Assembly: GCA_937927755.1 (NCBI GenBank)
Contig: CALBDB010000054.1
Span: 1-49,093 of the forward strand
DNA: 49,093 bases
DNA from: an uncultured Lysobacterales bacterium
GTDB lineage: Bacteria; Pseudomonadota; Gammaproteobacteria; Xanthomonadales; SZUA-36
Reading direction: 5' to 3'
A program made the position numbers and the translations under genes. Under the pieces are notes generated by a model. The model was not told the DNA's origin, did no database searches, and was given only the letters and a program-made list of their open reading frames with translations. This document shows positions 25,862-34,845 of this stretch, one piece after another; within the stretch, counting starts at the first letter, position 1, and each line of letters starts with the position of its first letter.

Positions 25862-27410
25862 GGGCACCGACAACCCCGTTTTGCTCGGCCTGGTTTGCGC
25901 TGCGCGTTGCGCGGTTAATAATTTCCAACAGTGCATCGGCACAGGCGGCAACGATATCGGTCGACAGGCCGGTGCCGCTGTATTCCCTGCCATCCACCGT
26001 GGCCCGCATGGTGGCTTCGCCCTGGGCATCCTCACCCAGCGATATGCTGCGCATGGCCAGGCTGAGTACTTCGATCTCGGAACCGGTTACCAACTCGAGC
26101 GCCTGAACCATCGCGTCGACCGGTCCGTCACCTTCACCGGTATGCGTACTGGTGGTGCCATCCTCGTGTGCGAGGGTCAGGGAGACTGCCGGTTCGGTTT
26201 CGCCGTTGACACAGCTGACCACACTAAGCCAGTTCAGCGACCATGGGCCGTTGGTGCCAATTTCGTAACCGGTGATAATGGCCTCGAGATCCGAATCAAA
26301 AACCCGTTTCTTGACATCCGCGAGATCCTTGAAGCGCTCCATGATTACCTCTACCTCGCTGTCTTCCAATACATAACCCATGTCCTTGGCGCGGTCTACG
26401 ACAGCATGGCGGCCGCTGTGCTTGCCCAGGATTAATTGAGAGTTACGCAAACCGACATCCTGCGGCTTCATGATCTCGTAGGTTTCGGGTGAAGCCAGCA
26501 TACCGTGCTGGTGTATGCCCGCCTCGTGGGCAAACGCATTCTCACCGACGATGGCCTTGTTGCGCGGCACAAAATTACCGGTCACTGCAGCAAGCAGATT
26601 ACTTGCTGCCGTCAGGCGGGTTGTATCGACACCGACTTCGGCTTCGTAGTGGTCTGCACGTGTGCGCAGCGCCATGACAACCTCTTCGAGTGCACAGTTA
26701 CCGGCGCGTTCACCAATACCGTTGAGCGCACATTCGATCTGGGTTGCACCACCCTCTACCGCCGCAAGCGAGTTCGCGACTGCCAGGCCGAGGTCATTAT
26801 GGCAATGTGTACTGACACGTACGTTCTCGATCCCAGGTACTGTCGTGCTCAACCAGTGAAATAAACCGTGCATTTCAGAAGGTGTGGAGTAGCCCACCGT
26901 ATCCGGAATATTGACGGTGGTGGCGCCGGCCTCGATGACCGCCTGCAATACCTCGGCCAGGTACTGTCGCTCGGTGCGAATAGCGTCTTCCGCGGAGAAT
27001 TCAACATCATCGCATGATCCTCTTGCCAGTTTTACTGCGTTCACGGCATGACTGATGACTTCATCCGGGCTCATATTGAGCTTTTGCTTGCGGTGGATGG
27101 GACTGGTGGCAATAAAAGTATGAATACGGGATTTTTCAGCTGGCTCCAGCGCCCGGATGGTGCTTTCAATATCAGCCGGTATCGTCCTGCACAGCCCGGC
27201 GATCACCGGACCCTTTATCTCTGATGCCACGGCCCGGACCGCGTTGAAATCACCTGGTGAGGCCGCTGGAAAACCTGCCTCGATAATATCCACCTTCAAA
27301 TCCGACAAAGCACGGGCAACCCGCAGCTTCTGTCCCAGGGTCATGCTGAATCCGGGGCTTTGTTCACCATCCCTCAGGGTGGTATCAAAAATATAAATCT
27401 TGCGGCTCAT
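25854..27410 (-). CDS. leuA: 2-isopropylmalate synthase
   Basis: LeuA condenses acetyl-CoA with 2-oxoisovalerate, the committed step of leucine synthesis. The 518-residue protein has the [15 protein letters not shown] metal/substrate motif near the N-terminus, [20 protein letters not shown] with metal-binding histidines, and the [19 protein letters not shown] loop. From about residue 390 it carries the LeuA allosteric domain (SWLN-type start in [20 protein letters not shown]), so leucine feedback is expected. It starts 24 bases after ilvM and overlaps leuC. Confidence 0.96.
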   Translation of the reverse strand: MSRKIYIFDTTLRDGEQSPGFSMTLGQKLRVARALSDLKVDIIEAGFPAASPGDFNAVRAVASEIKGPVIAGLCRTIPADIESTIRALEPAEKSRIHTFIATSPIHRKQKLNMSPDEVISHAVNAVKLARGSCDDVEFSAEDAIRTERQYLAEVLQAVIEAGATTVNIPDTVGYSTPSEMHGLFHWLSTTVPGIENVRVSTHCHNDLGLAVANSLAAVEGGATQIECALNGIGERAGNCALEEVVMALRTRADHYEAEVGVDTTRLTAASNLLAAVTGNFVPRNKAIVGENAFAHEAGIHQHGMLASPETYEIMKPQDVGLRNSQLILGKHSGRHAVVDRAKDMGYVLEDSEVEVIMERFKDLADVKKRVFDSDLEAIITGYEIGTNGPWSLNWLSVVSCVNGETEPAVSLTLAHEDGTTSTHTGEGDGPVDAMVQALELVTGSEIEVLSLAMRSISLGEDAQGEATMRATVDGREYSGTGLSTDIVAACADALLEIINRATRSANQAEQNGVVGAHA

Positions 27411-27434
27411 TTTAGTGCTCCTTCAACATGATAA

Positions 27435-27725
27435 TTAGGCTCTGCTATTAATGGGCCGTATGCCCGGGCTGTGCGGCTTGATCGGCTCGGCGGGTTTCAA
27501 TTCTACATAAAAGACATCGTGTAATCGTTCCAATTGGCGTTTCAGCAAGTCACCGGAGCGGCTGGAGGTGACGGTAACTTCCATCTCCCTGCCCACGCCT
27601 TCCGGTTCTCCGACCGAGCAGGTTTTAAGTGTGTAGCCCCTTCGCTCCATCAGGCCCAGCGCCCTGATGATTGCGCCTTCACAATTGCTGAGCTGGATAT
27701 GTAGTGTGTGGTCCATGTTTCTCAT
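27435..27725 (-). CDS. ilvM: Acetolactate synthase small subunit (IlvM-type ACT protein)
   Basis: A 96-residue ACT-domain protein: an LHIQLSNCEGAIIRALGLME helix, RRGYTLKTCSVGEPEG strands, VTVTSSRSGDLLKRQLERLH and DVFYVEL. The size matches the short regulatory subunit IlvM of E. coli (87 aa), not the two-domain IlvN/IlvH forms (~160 aa for IlvH). It overlaps the large-subunit stop by 4 bases at 27722-27725; an internal ATG at 27716 is an alternative start. IlvM binds and activates the large subunit; valine insensitivity of the E. coli IlvGM enzyme may or may not hold here. Confidence 0.85.
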   Translation of the reverse strand: MRNMDHTLHIQLSNCEGAIIRALGLMERRGYTLKTCSVGEPEGVGREMEVTVTSSRSGDLLKRQLERLHDVFYVELKPAEPIKPHSPGIRPINSRA

Positions 27726-29434
27726 TTCCCGTTCCCTGTTCCCTGGTCTGCCGTCTTCGCACTCATCATCTTGTGATTAGGCTTGCCCGGCGGAACCAGC
27801 GGCCAGACGTTTTCCATCGAATCAATGGCCACGTGCAGCATGGCGGCGCCTTCGGTATGTAATAGCCAGTCGAGCGCTTGGCTGACTTCTTCCGGTTCAC
27901 TGATGCTGCGTGCCTTTACACCGAAGGCCCTGGCGACACCTGCAAAATCAGGGTTATCGTCAAGGTGGACTTCGCTGTAATTGCCCTCGAAGAAAATTTC
28001 CTGCCACTGGCGCACCAGGCCGAGTGCCGAGTTATCAAACAACAGTATCTTGACGTCAATGCCGTAGCGGTTGATGGTGGCGAGTTCCTGGACATTCATC
28101 ATGAACGAGCCGTCACCGGACACACAGATCACCATGTCTTCGGGCTTGGCTATTTTGGCGCCAATGGCCGCCGGCAAACCGTAGCCCATGGTACCCAGCC
28201 CGCCAGAGGACAGGTGCTCAAGCGGATCGTTGAAGCTGCAGTGCTGGGCCACCCACATCTGGTGCTGACCTACGTCGCAGGTAATGGTCAGGCCTTCGGG
28301 CTTTGCCCTGGACAGGTCCCGCAACAGTCTGGGTGCGTAAATTCCTTTCGCGGGTGCGTCGTAGCGCCATGCGAATTCTTTCTTCCATCCCGCGCACTGG
28401 CCCAGCCATGTGGCGTTGGCCTTGTTCTCCGGCTGTAACCCTTCCAGGGCAGGCTTGAGTTCGCCGACGATGGCGACATCCGCCTTGCGCAGCTTTGAGA
28501 TTTCGGCCGGATCAATATCCAGGTGGATGATGCGGGCCGATTGTGCAAACTGTGAAAGATGGCCTGTGGCCCTGTCATCGAAACGCGCACCGACCACCAT
28601 CAGCAGGTCGCAGTTCTGCACAACGTGATTGGCGGCGCCATTGCCGTGCATACCCAGCATGCCAACGTAGCCAGGGTGATCCGTCGGCATGATGCCCAGG
28701 CCCTTCAGCGTGGTTGTCACCGGCAGTCCCGTGCGCTCGATAAATGCACGGAAGGCGCCCACCGAATCCGAAATAGCGATACCGCCACCTGCGATAACCA
28801 GTGGCCTTCTCGCCCGTGACAACATATCGCTGGCCTGCTGCATCGCCACGGGGTCCGGCTTGCTTGCTTCCGGCAATGGCGCAGGCAGAGTCTCAATGGT
28901 TTCACCCATACCTGCCGAAATGTCCTTAGGCAGATCGATCAGGACAGGTCCGGGACGGCCATTTTCTGCCAACTGGAACGCCTCGTTCACGATGCGGGGG
29001 ATATCGGAGACATTTCTGACTATGTAACTGTGTTTAACAACAGGCATAGTGATGCCAAAGATATCAACTTCCTGGAAGGCATCGGTACCCTGCAGCGCGG
29101 TCGGCACCTGGCCGGTAATTACGACCATCGGAACTGAATCCATAAACGCATTCGCAATACCGGTGACGAGGTTGGTCGCACCTGGACCGGAAGTTGCCAT
29201 GCACACGCCCGCTTTCCTGGTAACACGGCCATAGGCATCGGCTGCCAGCGCAGCACCCTGCTCATGCCGGCACAGGTAATGCTTCAAACCCGAACCTACC
29301 AGCGCGTCGTAAACGGGCATGATGGTGCCGCCCGGGTATCCAAAAATCTGCTTCACGCCATTGTTTTGCAGCGCTTCGATAAGTATTTGTGACCCGCTAC
29401 GTAATACCGGGACCATGTGCGTGGATGGATTCAT
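27722..29434 (-). CDS. ilvG: Acetolactate synthase large subunit
   Basis: The 570-residue ThDP enzyme makes acetolactate or acetohydroxybutyrate, the shared first step for valine/leucine and isoleucine. Visible motifs are the GYPGGTIMPVYDAL loop, the HEQGAALAADAYGR segment with the ThDP-activating glutamate, the CMATSGPGATNLVTGIA block and the C-terminal GDGSFMMNVQELATINRYG metal/ThDP site followed by the expected Asn. The ATG at 29434 is preceded by AAGGA and gives the family start (SGSQILIEALQNNGV); the 33 upstream codons run through the attenuator terminator and are not part of the protein. It is the first large gene after the ilvL leader. Confidence 0.93.
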   Translation of the reverse strand: MNPSTHMVPVLRSGSQILIEALQNNGVKQIFGYPGGTIMPVYDALVGSGLKHYLCRHEQGAALAADAYGRVTRKAGVCMATSGPGATNLVTGIANAFMDSVPMVVITGQVPTALQGTDAFQEVDIFGITMPVVKHSYIVRNVSDIPRIVNEAFQLAENGRPGPVLIDLPKDISAGMGETIETLPAPLPEASKPDPVAMQQASDMLSRARRPLVIAGGGIAISDSVGAFRAFIERTGLPVTTTLKGLGIMPTDHPGYVGMLGMHGNGAANHVVQNCDLLMVVGARFDDRATGHLSQFAQSARIIHLDIDPAEISKLRKADVAIVGELKPALEGLQPENKANATWLGQCAGWKKEFAWRYDAPAKGIYAPRLLRDLSRAKPEGLTITCDVGQHQMWVAQHCSFNDPLEHLSSGGLGTMGYGLPAAIGAKIAKPEDMVICVSGDGSFMMNVQELATINRYGIDVKILLFDNSALGLVRQWQEIFFEGNYSEVHLDDNPDFAGVARAFGVKARSISEPEEVSQALDWLLHTEGAAMLHVAIDSMENVWPLVPPGKPNHKMMSAKTADQGTGNGK

Positions 29435-29488
29435 TCGTTCGATTCCTTGAGATTCAATGTTTGAACCAGTTCCTGTTTTATACCAATT

Positions 29489-29524
29489 AAAAAAAACCCC
29501 GCTTCCTTTCGGTTGCGGGGTTTT
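29489..29524 (-). terminator. Attenuator terminator in front of ilvG
   Basis: On the - strand AAAACCCCGC (29524-29515), a 12-base loop and GCGGGG (29502-29497) form a strong hairpin followed by eight T residues (29496-29489). It sits 22 bases after the stop codon of the leader peptide and about 55 bases before ilvG. Its 5' arm can instead pair with AGCGGGGT in the leader (29569-29562), giving an antiterminator. Confidence 0.87.
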
Positions 29525-29545
29525 GCTGATCATATTTCTTGTTTC

Positions 29546-29638
29546 CTAGGCGATCACTGCTACCCCGCTGATTGTCGGAATAATTAGAACCAGGCCTAAA
29601 ATCAGAGTACTACTTGAGTTCAACGTGACACTACGCAT
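29546..29638 (-). CDS. ilvL: ilv-leu operon leader peptide (attenuation)
   Basis: A 30-residue ORF, ATG at 29638 to TAG at 29546, whose last part is almost all branched-chain residues: TLILGLVLIIPTISGVAVIA. In total it holds five Leu, five Ile and four Val codons, the three end products of the operon below. It is followed by a strong terminator with a possible antiterminator, as in the ilvGMEDA leader of E. coli. The expected mechanism is that stalling on Leu/Ile/Val codons when charged tRNA is short exposes 29569-29562 to pair with the terminator's 5' arm, so transcription continues into ilvG. An in-frame ATG at 29704 could give a 52-residue form, but that codon lies close to the predicted transcription start. 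Confidence 0.8.
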   Translation of the reverse strand: MRSVTLNSSSTLILGLVLIIPTISGVAVIA

Positions 29639-29642
29639 ACTG

Positions 29643-29669
29643 ACACCGGCCTTCCGGCTGGTGTTTTTT
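29643..29669 (+). terminator. Hairpin with T-tract, + strand orientation
   Basis: ACACCGGCC (29643-29651), loop TTCC and GGCTGGTGT (29656-29664) followed by T residues to 29669. In + strand RNA all nine pairs form, one as G-U; in - strand RNA one pair is an A-C mismatch. So the structure suits termination of a + strand transcript antisense to the ilvL leader. On the - strand it lies in the 5' leader just before the ilvL ATG and could hide its GGAAGG. Confidence 0.5.
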
Positions 29670-29710
29670 GCAGCTGTTCCGATTTGTTGCAAGTGCTTCA
29701 ACATTTGGGC

Positions 29711-29739
29711 TTTATCCCATTCTCAAAAAGCGCTGTCAA
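29711..29739 (-). promoter_or_regulatory. sigma70-type promoter of the ilv-leu operon
   Basis: On the - strand a perfect -35 TTGACA (29739-29734), a 17-base spacer and a -10 GATAAA (29716-29711). Transcription would start near 29704, giving about 65 bases before the ilvL ATG. Confidence 0.75.
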
Positions 29740-30004
29740 CCATTATTTTTAATTCCCCTAATAAAAGCACTGGCGGCTGCGGGCTTTCCAGCGACCAGGC
29801 CCACCTGGATAGCGCGTGTGTCGGGATGCCTGAAATTCACTAATCGGTTACAATGAAATGCTGGGTTCAGCAGGTTGTCAATGTTGCCGGTACGCTTTGG
29901 CCCCTTGTCAAAAATGACCAGTTTTTTATTGAAACGATGCTTATGAACTGGCGGCACGTGACATACTTTGGTCGTTGGAATTCATCGTCGATGCGAGTAA
30001 CGGA
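29740..30004. other. Intergenic region between BCAA synthesis and catabolism genes
   Basis: Together with 29639-29739 this makes about 365 bases between ilvL and the isovaleryl-CoA dehydrogenase start. Apart from the ilv promoter and hairpin listed, I see only a weak possible + strand promoter (TTGTCA near 29907, 16-base spacer, TATTGA). No clear binding palindrome for a LiuR-, PsrA- or Lrp-type regulator was found by eye. A 73-codon - strand frame here (29736-29957) is not convincing. Confidence 0.5.
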
Positions 30005-31159
30005 ATGCATGTACAAATGCCATTGAGTGAACACCTGGAACTGCTGCGCGAGACCGCACGGCGGTTCGCCGAGCAGGAAATCGCCCCACGCGCCGCCGAG
30101 ATTGACACCAGCAACGCCTTTCCACAGGATCTATGGCCAAAGCTGGGCAATCTGGGTCTGCTTGGCATGACCATCCCTGAATCACTGGGCGGCTCTGACA
30201 TGGGCTATCTTGCCCACGTGGTTGCGATGGAGGAAATCTCCCGTGCATCGGGCTCTGTTGGCCTGTCCTATGGCGCCAACAGCAACCTGTGCATGGACAA
30301 CCTCAATAAAAACGGCACTGAAGAGCAACGTCAAAAATACCTGCCCGGCCTGTGCAGCGGAGAACTGGTGGGCGCACTGGCCATGTCTGAGTCTGGTGCC
30401 GGGTCTGACGTGGTCGGCTCAATGAGTTGCCGTGCTGTGCTGCAAGGCGACCACTGGCTGGCCAACGGGTCCAAGATGTGGATCACCAACGGGCCGGAGG
30501 CCGACGTGCTTATCGTCTATATGCGCACGGCGGGAGCAGAAGCAGGTTCGTCGAGCATCACCGGCTTCCTGATCGAAAAAGGCATGCCGGGCTTCAGCAC
30601 AGATATCAAGATGGACAAGCTTGGCATGCGTGGTTCAAATACCTGCGAACTGGTGTTCGAGGATTGCAGGATTCCTTTTGAAAACGTCCTGGGTGAAGTC
30701 AACAAGGGTGTAAAACTTTTGATGGGCGGCCTGAACACCGAACGCCTGGTGTTATCCGGAGGTCCGCTCGGCCTGATGCAGGCCAGTCTTGACCTGGTCA
30801 TACCCTATATGCGCGAACGCAAGCAGTTTGACCGGGCAATTGGTTCCTTTGGCATCATGCAGGCAAAGCTGGCTGATATGTATGCCTGTTTGCAATCATC
30901 GCGTGCCTATACCTACCGTGTCGCCGAGGACTACGATTCGGGAAACCGGTCACGAATTGACCCGGCAGCGTGCCTGCTGCACGCATCCACAAACGCAGTC
31001 AGGGTAGCGCTGGAAGCCATCCAGTCGCTGGGCGGCAATGGCTACATTAACCAATATCCGGCAGGACGCCTGTTGCGTGATGCCAAACTGTACGAAATCG
31101 GGGCCGGCACCAATGAGATCCGCAGAATGCTGATCGGACGTGAACTGGTCTCACTTTAA
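30005..31159 (+). CDS. liuA: Isovaleryl-CoA dehydrogenase
   Basis: An acyl-CoA dehydrogenase of about 384 residues from the ATG at 30005; an in-frame TTG at 29975 and an ATG at 30017 are other possible starts, and none has a strong ribosome-binding site. FAD/substrate motifs are [32 protein letters not shown] and the C-terminal [20 protein letters not shown] with [16 protein letters not shown]. The catalytic Glu lies in [17 protein letters not shown] (about residue 246), the position specific to isovaleryl-CoA dehydrogenases, unlike most acyl-CoA dehydrogenases where the base is near the C-terminus. It converts isovaleryl-CoA to 3-methylcrotonyl-CoA in leucine breakdown and passes electrons to ETF. 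It is the first gene of the catabolic cluster. Confidence 0.92.
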   Translation: MHVQMPLSEHLELLRETARRFAEQEIAPRAAEIDTSNAFPQDLWPKLGNLGLLGMTIPESLGGSDMGYLAHVVAMEEISRASGSVGLSYGANSNLCMDNLNKNGTEEQRQKYLPGLCSGELVGALAMSESGAGSDVVGSMSCRAVLQGDHWLANGSKMWITNGPEADVLIVYMRTAGAEAGSSSITGFLIEKGMPGFSTDIKMDKLGMRGSNTCELVFEDCRIPFENVLGEVNKGVKLLMGGLNTERLVLSGGPLGLMQASLDLVIPYMRERKQFDRAIGSFGIMQAKLADMYACLQSSRAYTYRVAEDYDSGNRSRIDPAACLLHASTNAVRVALEAIQSLGGNGYINQYPAGRLLRDAKLYEIGAGTNEIRRMLIGRELVSL

Positions 31160-31203
31160 TACACCATTGAACCAAGAAATCCAACTTGAAACGGAGCAAC
31201 ACA

Positions 31204-32379
31204 GTGAACAACAAAGTCGTAATCGTCGGTGCAAAACGCACCCCCATCGGTTCCTTCCAGGGTCAATTTGCCACGGTGCCCGCTGATGAACTCGGCGCCG
31301 CTGCTATTGTCGGTGCGCTTGAGCAATCCACTGTAAAGCCGGAGGCCGTTGATGATGTCCTGATGGGTTGTGTATTACCGGCCGGTATTGGCCAGGCCCC
31401 TGCCCGCATGGCCAGCCGTAAAGCCGGTATCCCGACATCTGCCGGTGCGGTCACCATCAACAAGGCCTGCGGTTCCGCAATGAAGACCATGCAAATCGGC
31501 CATGATCAGATACTGGCGGGCTCCTCTGAAATAGTCGTCGCGGGCGGCATGGAAAACATGACGCTGGCGCCCTACATACTGCCAAAGGCACGGGGCGGCT
31601 ACCGCATGGGTCACGGCGAAGTCCTCGACCACATGTTTTTTGACGGTCTGCAAAACCCGGACGACGGCCTGATGATGGGTGTTTTCGGCGAACGCTGTGC
31701 GGAAAAATTTGATTTCACCCGAGAGCAACAGGACACCTTTGCAATCGCATCAATAGAGCGCGCCCGGTCAGCGATGGAAAATGAATTCGCGGACGAGATC
31801 ACACCGGTTACGGTTAAATCCCGTCGCGGCGAAACCGTGGTCAGCGAAGACCAGGAACCGCCATCCTGTAATATCGGGAAAATCCCCGCCCTGAGGGCCG
31901 CATTCAAGAAAGACGGCACTGTCACAGCCGCATCTTCATCAAAGATCTCCGATGGCGCCGCAGCCACCGTACTGATGTCGGCACAAAAGGCCGAGGACTT
32001 GGGCCTCAAACCGCTGGCGACCATTATTGCCCACTCGACCTATTCCCAGGACCCGGAATGGTTCACAACAGCACCCATTGGTTCAATTGAACTGGTACTG
32101 GAGAAAGCCGGGTGGAGTCTGGATGAGGTCGACCTGTTCGAAGTCAACGAGGCCTTTGCCACGGTAACCATGGCCGCCATGCATGAACTCAGCATTGACC
32201 ATGCAAAAATGAACGTCAACGGCGGTGCCTGCGCGCTGGGCCACCCGATCGGTGCATCGGGTGCACGTATCGTGGTGACGCTGATTAACGCCTTGCAACA
32301 ACGTGGACTTAAAAAAGGCGTTGCCGCCCTTTGCATCGGTGGTGGTGAAGCTACCGCGATAGCCCTTGAGTTACCCTGA
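31204..32379 (+). CDS. Acetyl-CoA C-acetyltransferase (thiolase)
   Basis: A 391-residue thiolase. The catalytic triad is visible as Cys89 in NKACGSAMKTM, His347 in CALGHPIGASGAR and Cys377 in ALCIGGGEATAIALE. The GTG at 31204 follows GGAG at good spacing and is preferred over a TTG at 31186. Lying between isovaleryl-CoA dehydrogenase and methylcrotonyl-CoA carboxylase genes, it could cleave acetoacetyl-CoA from leucine breakdown or, with the HSD10-like dehydrogenase at the end of the cluster, 2-methylacetoacetyl-CoA from isoleucine to acetyl-CoA plus propionyl-CoA. Sequence alone does not separate these uses. Confidence 0.93.
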   Translation: MNNKVVIVGAKRTPIGSFQGQFATVPADELGAAAIVGALEQSTVKPEAVDDVLMGCVLPAGIGQAPARMASRKAGIPTSAGAVTINKACGSAMKTMQIGHDQILAGSSEIVVAGGMENMTLAPYILPKARGGYRMGHGEVLDHMFFDGLQNPDDGLMMGVFGERCAEKFDFTREQQDTFAIASIERARSAMENEFADEITPVTVKSRRGETVVSEDQEPPSCNIGKIPALRAAFKKDGTVTAASSSKISDGAAATVLMSAQKAEDLGLKPLATIIAHSTYSQDPEWFTTAPIGSIELVLEKAGWSLDEVDLFEVNEAFATVTMAAMHELSIDHAKMNVNGGACALGHPIGASGARIVVTLINALQQRGLKKGVAALCIGGGEATAIALELP

Positions 32380-32402
32380 ACAGATCATAGGCGCATAAAC
32401 CC

Positions 32403-34010
32403 ATGGCAATCATCAAATCCCAGATAGATACCGGCAGTCGTGAATTTGCCGCCAATGATGCGCATATGCGCGAACTGGTTACTGACCTGCAACAGCACCT
32501 GGAACTGGTTGAACTGGGTGGCGGTGAAAAGGCCCGGGAAAAACACACAAAGCGCGGCAAGATGCTGCCGCGCGAGCGTGTCAAGCAACTCATTGATCCC
32601 GGCACGCCATTCCTGGAGTTCTCTCCACTAGCAGCACATGACATGTATGACGGTAAGGCGCCTTCAGCCGGCATTATCACGGGACTTGGCAGGGTCAATG
32701 GCCGGGAAGTGGTCATTATTGCCAACGATGCGACTGTCAAGGGCGGCAGTTATCTGCCAATCACGGTGAAAAAACACCTGCGTGCACAGGAAATCGCGCT
32801 GGAAAATAACCTGCCCTGTATTTACCTTGTTGACTCCGGCGGTGCGTTTTTGCCTTTACAGGATGAAATATTCCCGGACCGGGAGCATTTTGGCAGGATT
32901 TTCTATAACCAGGCGCAGATGTCTGCTGCCAACATCCCGCAAATCGCTGTGGTAATGGGTTCATGCACCGCGGGTGGCGCCTACGTTCCCGCCATGAGTG
33001 ATGAATCCATCATCGTCAGGAAACAGGGTACGATTTTCCTCGGTGGTCCACCGCTGGTTAAAGCCGCGACCGGCGAAGTCGTTGACGCGGAATCACTGGG
33101 TGGCGCAGACGTGCATTGCGCCAAGTCAGGTGTGACCGATCATTACGCAATGGATGATGCCCACGCACTACAGTTGGCACGTGACGCCGTCTCGTATTTG
33201 AATCGCCGCAAAGACAGTCCGCTGGAAATGCGCGAGTCGGTCAGTCCTGCTTACCCGGTCGAAGAAGTCTACGGTATTGTTTCCCGTGATACCCGCTATC
33301 CATACAAGGTAATTGAGATCATTGCCCGGCTTGTTGACGGAAGTGAATTTCATGAATTTAAAGCCCGCTATGGCAAGACCCTGGTATGCGGTTTCGCACG
33401 GCTGCACGGTTACCCGGTGGGTATCGTTGCCAACAACGGGATTCTGTTTTCCGACAGTGCATTGAAAGGAACGCACTTCATACAGATTTGCAATAAACGA
33501 AATATTCCATTGATATTCCTACAAAACATTACCGGTTTTATGGTTGGAAAGGTGTATGAGAATTCCGGAATTGCAAAAGACGGCGCCAAGATGGTGACCG
33601 CCGTTGCAACCTCCCATGTACCAAAATTCACCGTCATCATCGGTGGCTCCTTCGGTGCGGGCAATTACGCCATGTGCGGTCGCGCCTACCAACCGAGGAT
33701 GATGTGGATGTGGCCCAATGCACGTATTTCCGTAATGGGCGGCGAGCAGGCCTCATCGGTGCTTGCCACCATACGCAGGGATGCTATTGAGGCGGCGGGC
33801 GAACATTGGACGCTTGAAGACGAGGAAGCCTTCAAACAGCCGATACGTGACAATTACGAAAAGGAAGGCCACCCGTACCACGCCACGGCGCGTTTGTGGG
33901 ATGACGGTGTTATCGACCCGCTCGATACACGGCATGTTCTCGGCCTCGCCCTTTCGGCGGCAATGAACGCACCAGGCAAAGACAGCAAGCACGGTATATT
34001 CAGGATGTAA
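32403..34010 (+). CDS. liuB: 3-methylcrotonyl-CoA carboxylase beta (carboxyltransferase) subunit
   Basis: The 535-residue protein is the carboxyltransferase half of the biotin enzyme that makes 3-methylglutaconyl-CoA. Motifs: [24 protein letters not shown]-type acyl-CoA site region [60 protein letters not shown], and in the C-terminal crotonase domain [20 protein letters not shown] then [20 protein letters not shown]. The segment set is that of MCC-beta rather than of propionyl- or acetyl-CoA carboxylases. No biotin carboxylase/BCCP (alpha) gene is present next to it, which is unusual. Confidence 0.93.
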   Translation: MAIIKSQIDTGSREFAANDAHMRELVTDLQQHLELVELGGGEKAREKHTKRGKMLPRERVKQLIDPGTPFLEFSPLAAHDMYDGKAPSAGIITGLGRVNGREVVIIANDATVKGGSYLPITVKKHLRAQEIALENNLPCIYLVDSGGAFLPLQDEIFPDREHFGRIFYNQAQMSAANIPQIAVVMGSCTAGGAYVPAMSDESIIVRKQGTIFLGGPPLVKAATGEVVDAESLGGADVHCAKSGVTDHYAMDDAHALQLARDAVSYLNRRKDSPLEMRESVSPAYPVEEVYGIVSRDTRYPYKVIEIIARLVDGSEFHEFKARYGKTLVCGFARLHGYPVGIVANNGILFSDSALKGTHFIQICNKRNIPLIFLQNITGFMVGKVYENSGIAKDGAKMVTAVATSHVPKFTVIIGGSFGAGNYAMCGRAYQPRMMWMWPNARISVMGGEQASSVLATIRRDAIEAAGEHWTLEDEEAFKQPIRDNYEKEGHPYHATARLWDDGVIDPLDTRHVLGLALSAAMNAPGKDSKHGIFRM

Positions 34011-34053
34011 TCCAACACCAGCACAGCGACCAAACTGACAGGACTGTATCTTC

Positions 34054-34845
34054 ATGCAAACCTTACAAAGCGACATCGACAACAGGGGCGTCCTGACACT
34101 GAGCATGAACCGCCCGGACGTGCATAATGCCTTCGATTCAACCATGATCCGGGAATTGACGCGCGCGTTAAAGGTTGCCGCCGATGACGATGCCATCAGG
34201 ATGGTGGTATTAACAGGGGTTGGTTCCAGTTTTTCTGCCGGCGCAGATGCAAACTGGATGCGCAGCCAGGTCAACGCCAGCCAGGAAGAAAACCAGCAGG
34301 ATGCAATGAAACTGGCGCGCTTGATGCGTACGCTGAACTATCTGCAGATACCAACCATCGCCCGTATCAACGGTGCAGCGTTTGGCGGTGGCCTGGGCCT
34401 GGTCGCTGCCTGCGACATCACCATCGCAGTTGAAAGCGCCATGTTCGGTCTTACCGAGGCCCGTCTCGGCCTTGCACCTGCCGTAATCTCCCCTTACGTG
34501 TTCCGCCGTATCGGCGAACGTTATGCGCGGAGGTATTTCCTGACCGGCGAACGGTTCGACGGGAAAAAGGCGCTGGAAATCGGGCTGATTCAACAGTGTG
34601 TTGCAGACAACGAACTGGACGCGGCAGTAGAAAAAGTCATCCGGCAGTTATTAAAGGGCGGCCCGGTCGCTGTCACCATCTGCAAACAGCTTGCCTTCGC
34701 CGTTGCGGGACACAGCAAGAAAACCCAAAAATCAACAGATGAATATACATCCGGGTTGATCGCAGGTATGCGCAGCATGGACGAAGGCCAGGAAGGTCTG
34801 GCTGCTTTCCTGGAAAAACGCAAACCCGGCTGGGCCGATGATTGA
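34054..34845 (+). CDS. liuC: Methylglutaconyl-CoA hydratase (enoyl-CoA hydratase family)
   Basis: A crotonase of 263 residues. Visible are SMNRPDVHNAFDSTMI, the oxyanion-hole GSSFSAGADANWM and RINGAAFGGGLGLVAACDIT, and the catalytic Glu in AMFGLTEARLGLAPAVISPY. The position of the second crotonase Glu carries Gly/Leu, as in LiuC-type sequences. YFLTGERFDGKKALEIGLI is the usual C-terminal part. It hydrates 3-methylglutaconyl-CoA to HMG-CoA in leucine breakdown, as supported by the liuB and liuE genes on either side. Its end overlaps the HMG-CoA lyase start by 8 bases. Confidence 0.9.
   Translation: MQTLQSDIDNRGVLTLSMNRPDVHNAFDSTMIRELTRALKVAADDDAIRMVVLTGVGSSFSAGADANWMRSQVNASQEENQQDAMKLARLMRTLNYLQIPTIARINGAAFGGGLGLVAACDITIAVESAMFGLTEARLGLAPAVISPYVFRRIGERYARRYFLTGERFDGKKALEIGLIQQCVADNELDAAVEKVIRQLLKGGPVAVTICKQLAFAVAGHSKKTQKSTDEYTSGLIAGMRSMDEGQEGLAAFLEKRKPGWADD

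Noticed and set aside
24437-26035. Long leuC frame starting in leuA
   Set aside because: The first 58 codons are a shadow of leuA; the LeuC family start is at 25861.
29736-29957. 73-codon - strand frame between ilvL and liuA
   Set aside because: No ribosome-binding site or recognisable motif, and its end overlaps the ilv -35 element, so it is not likely expressed.
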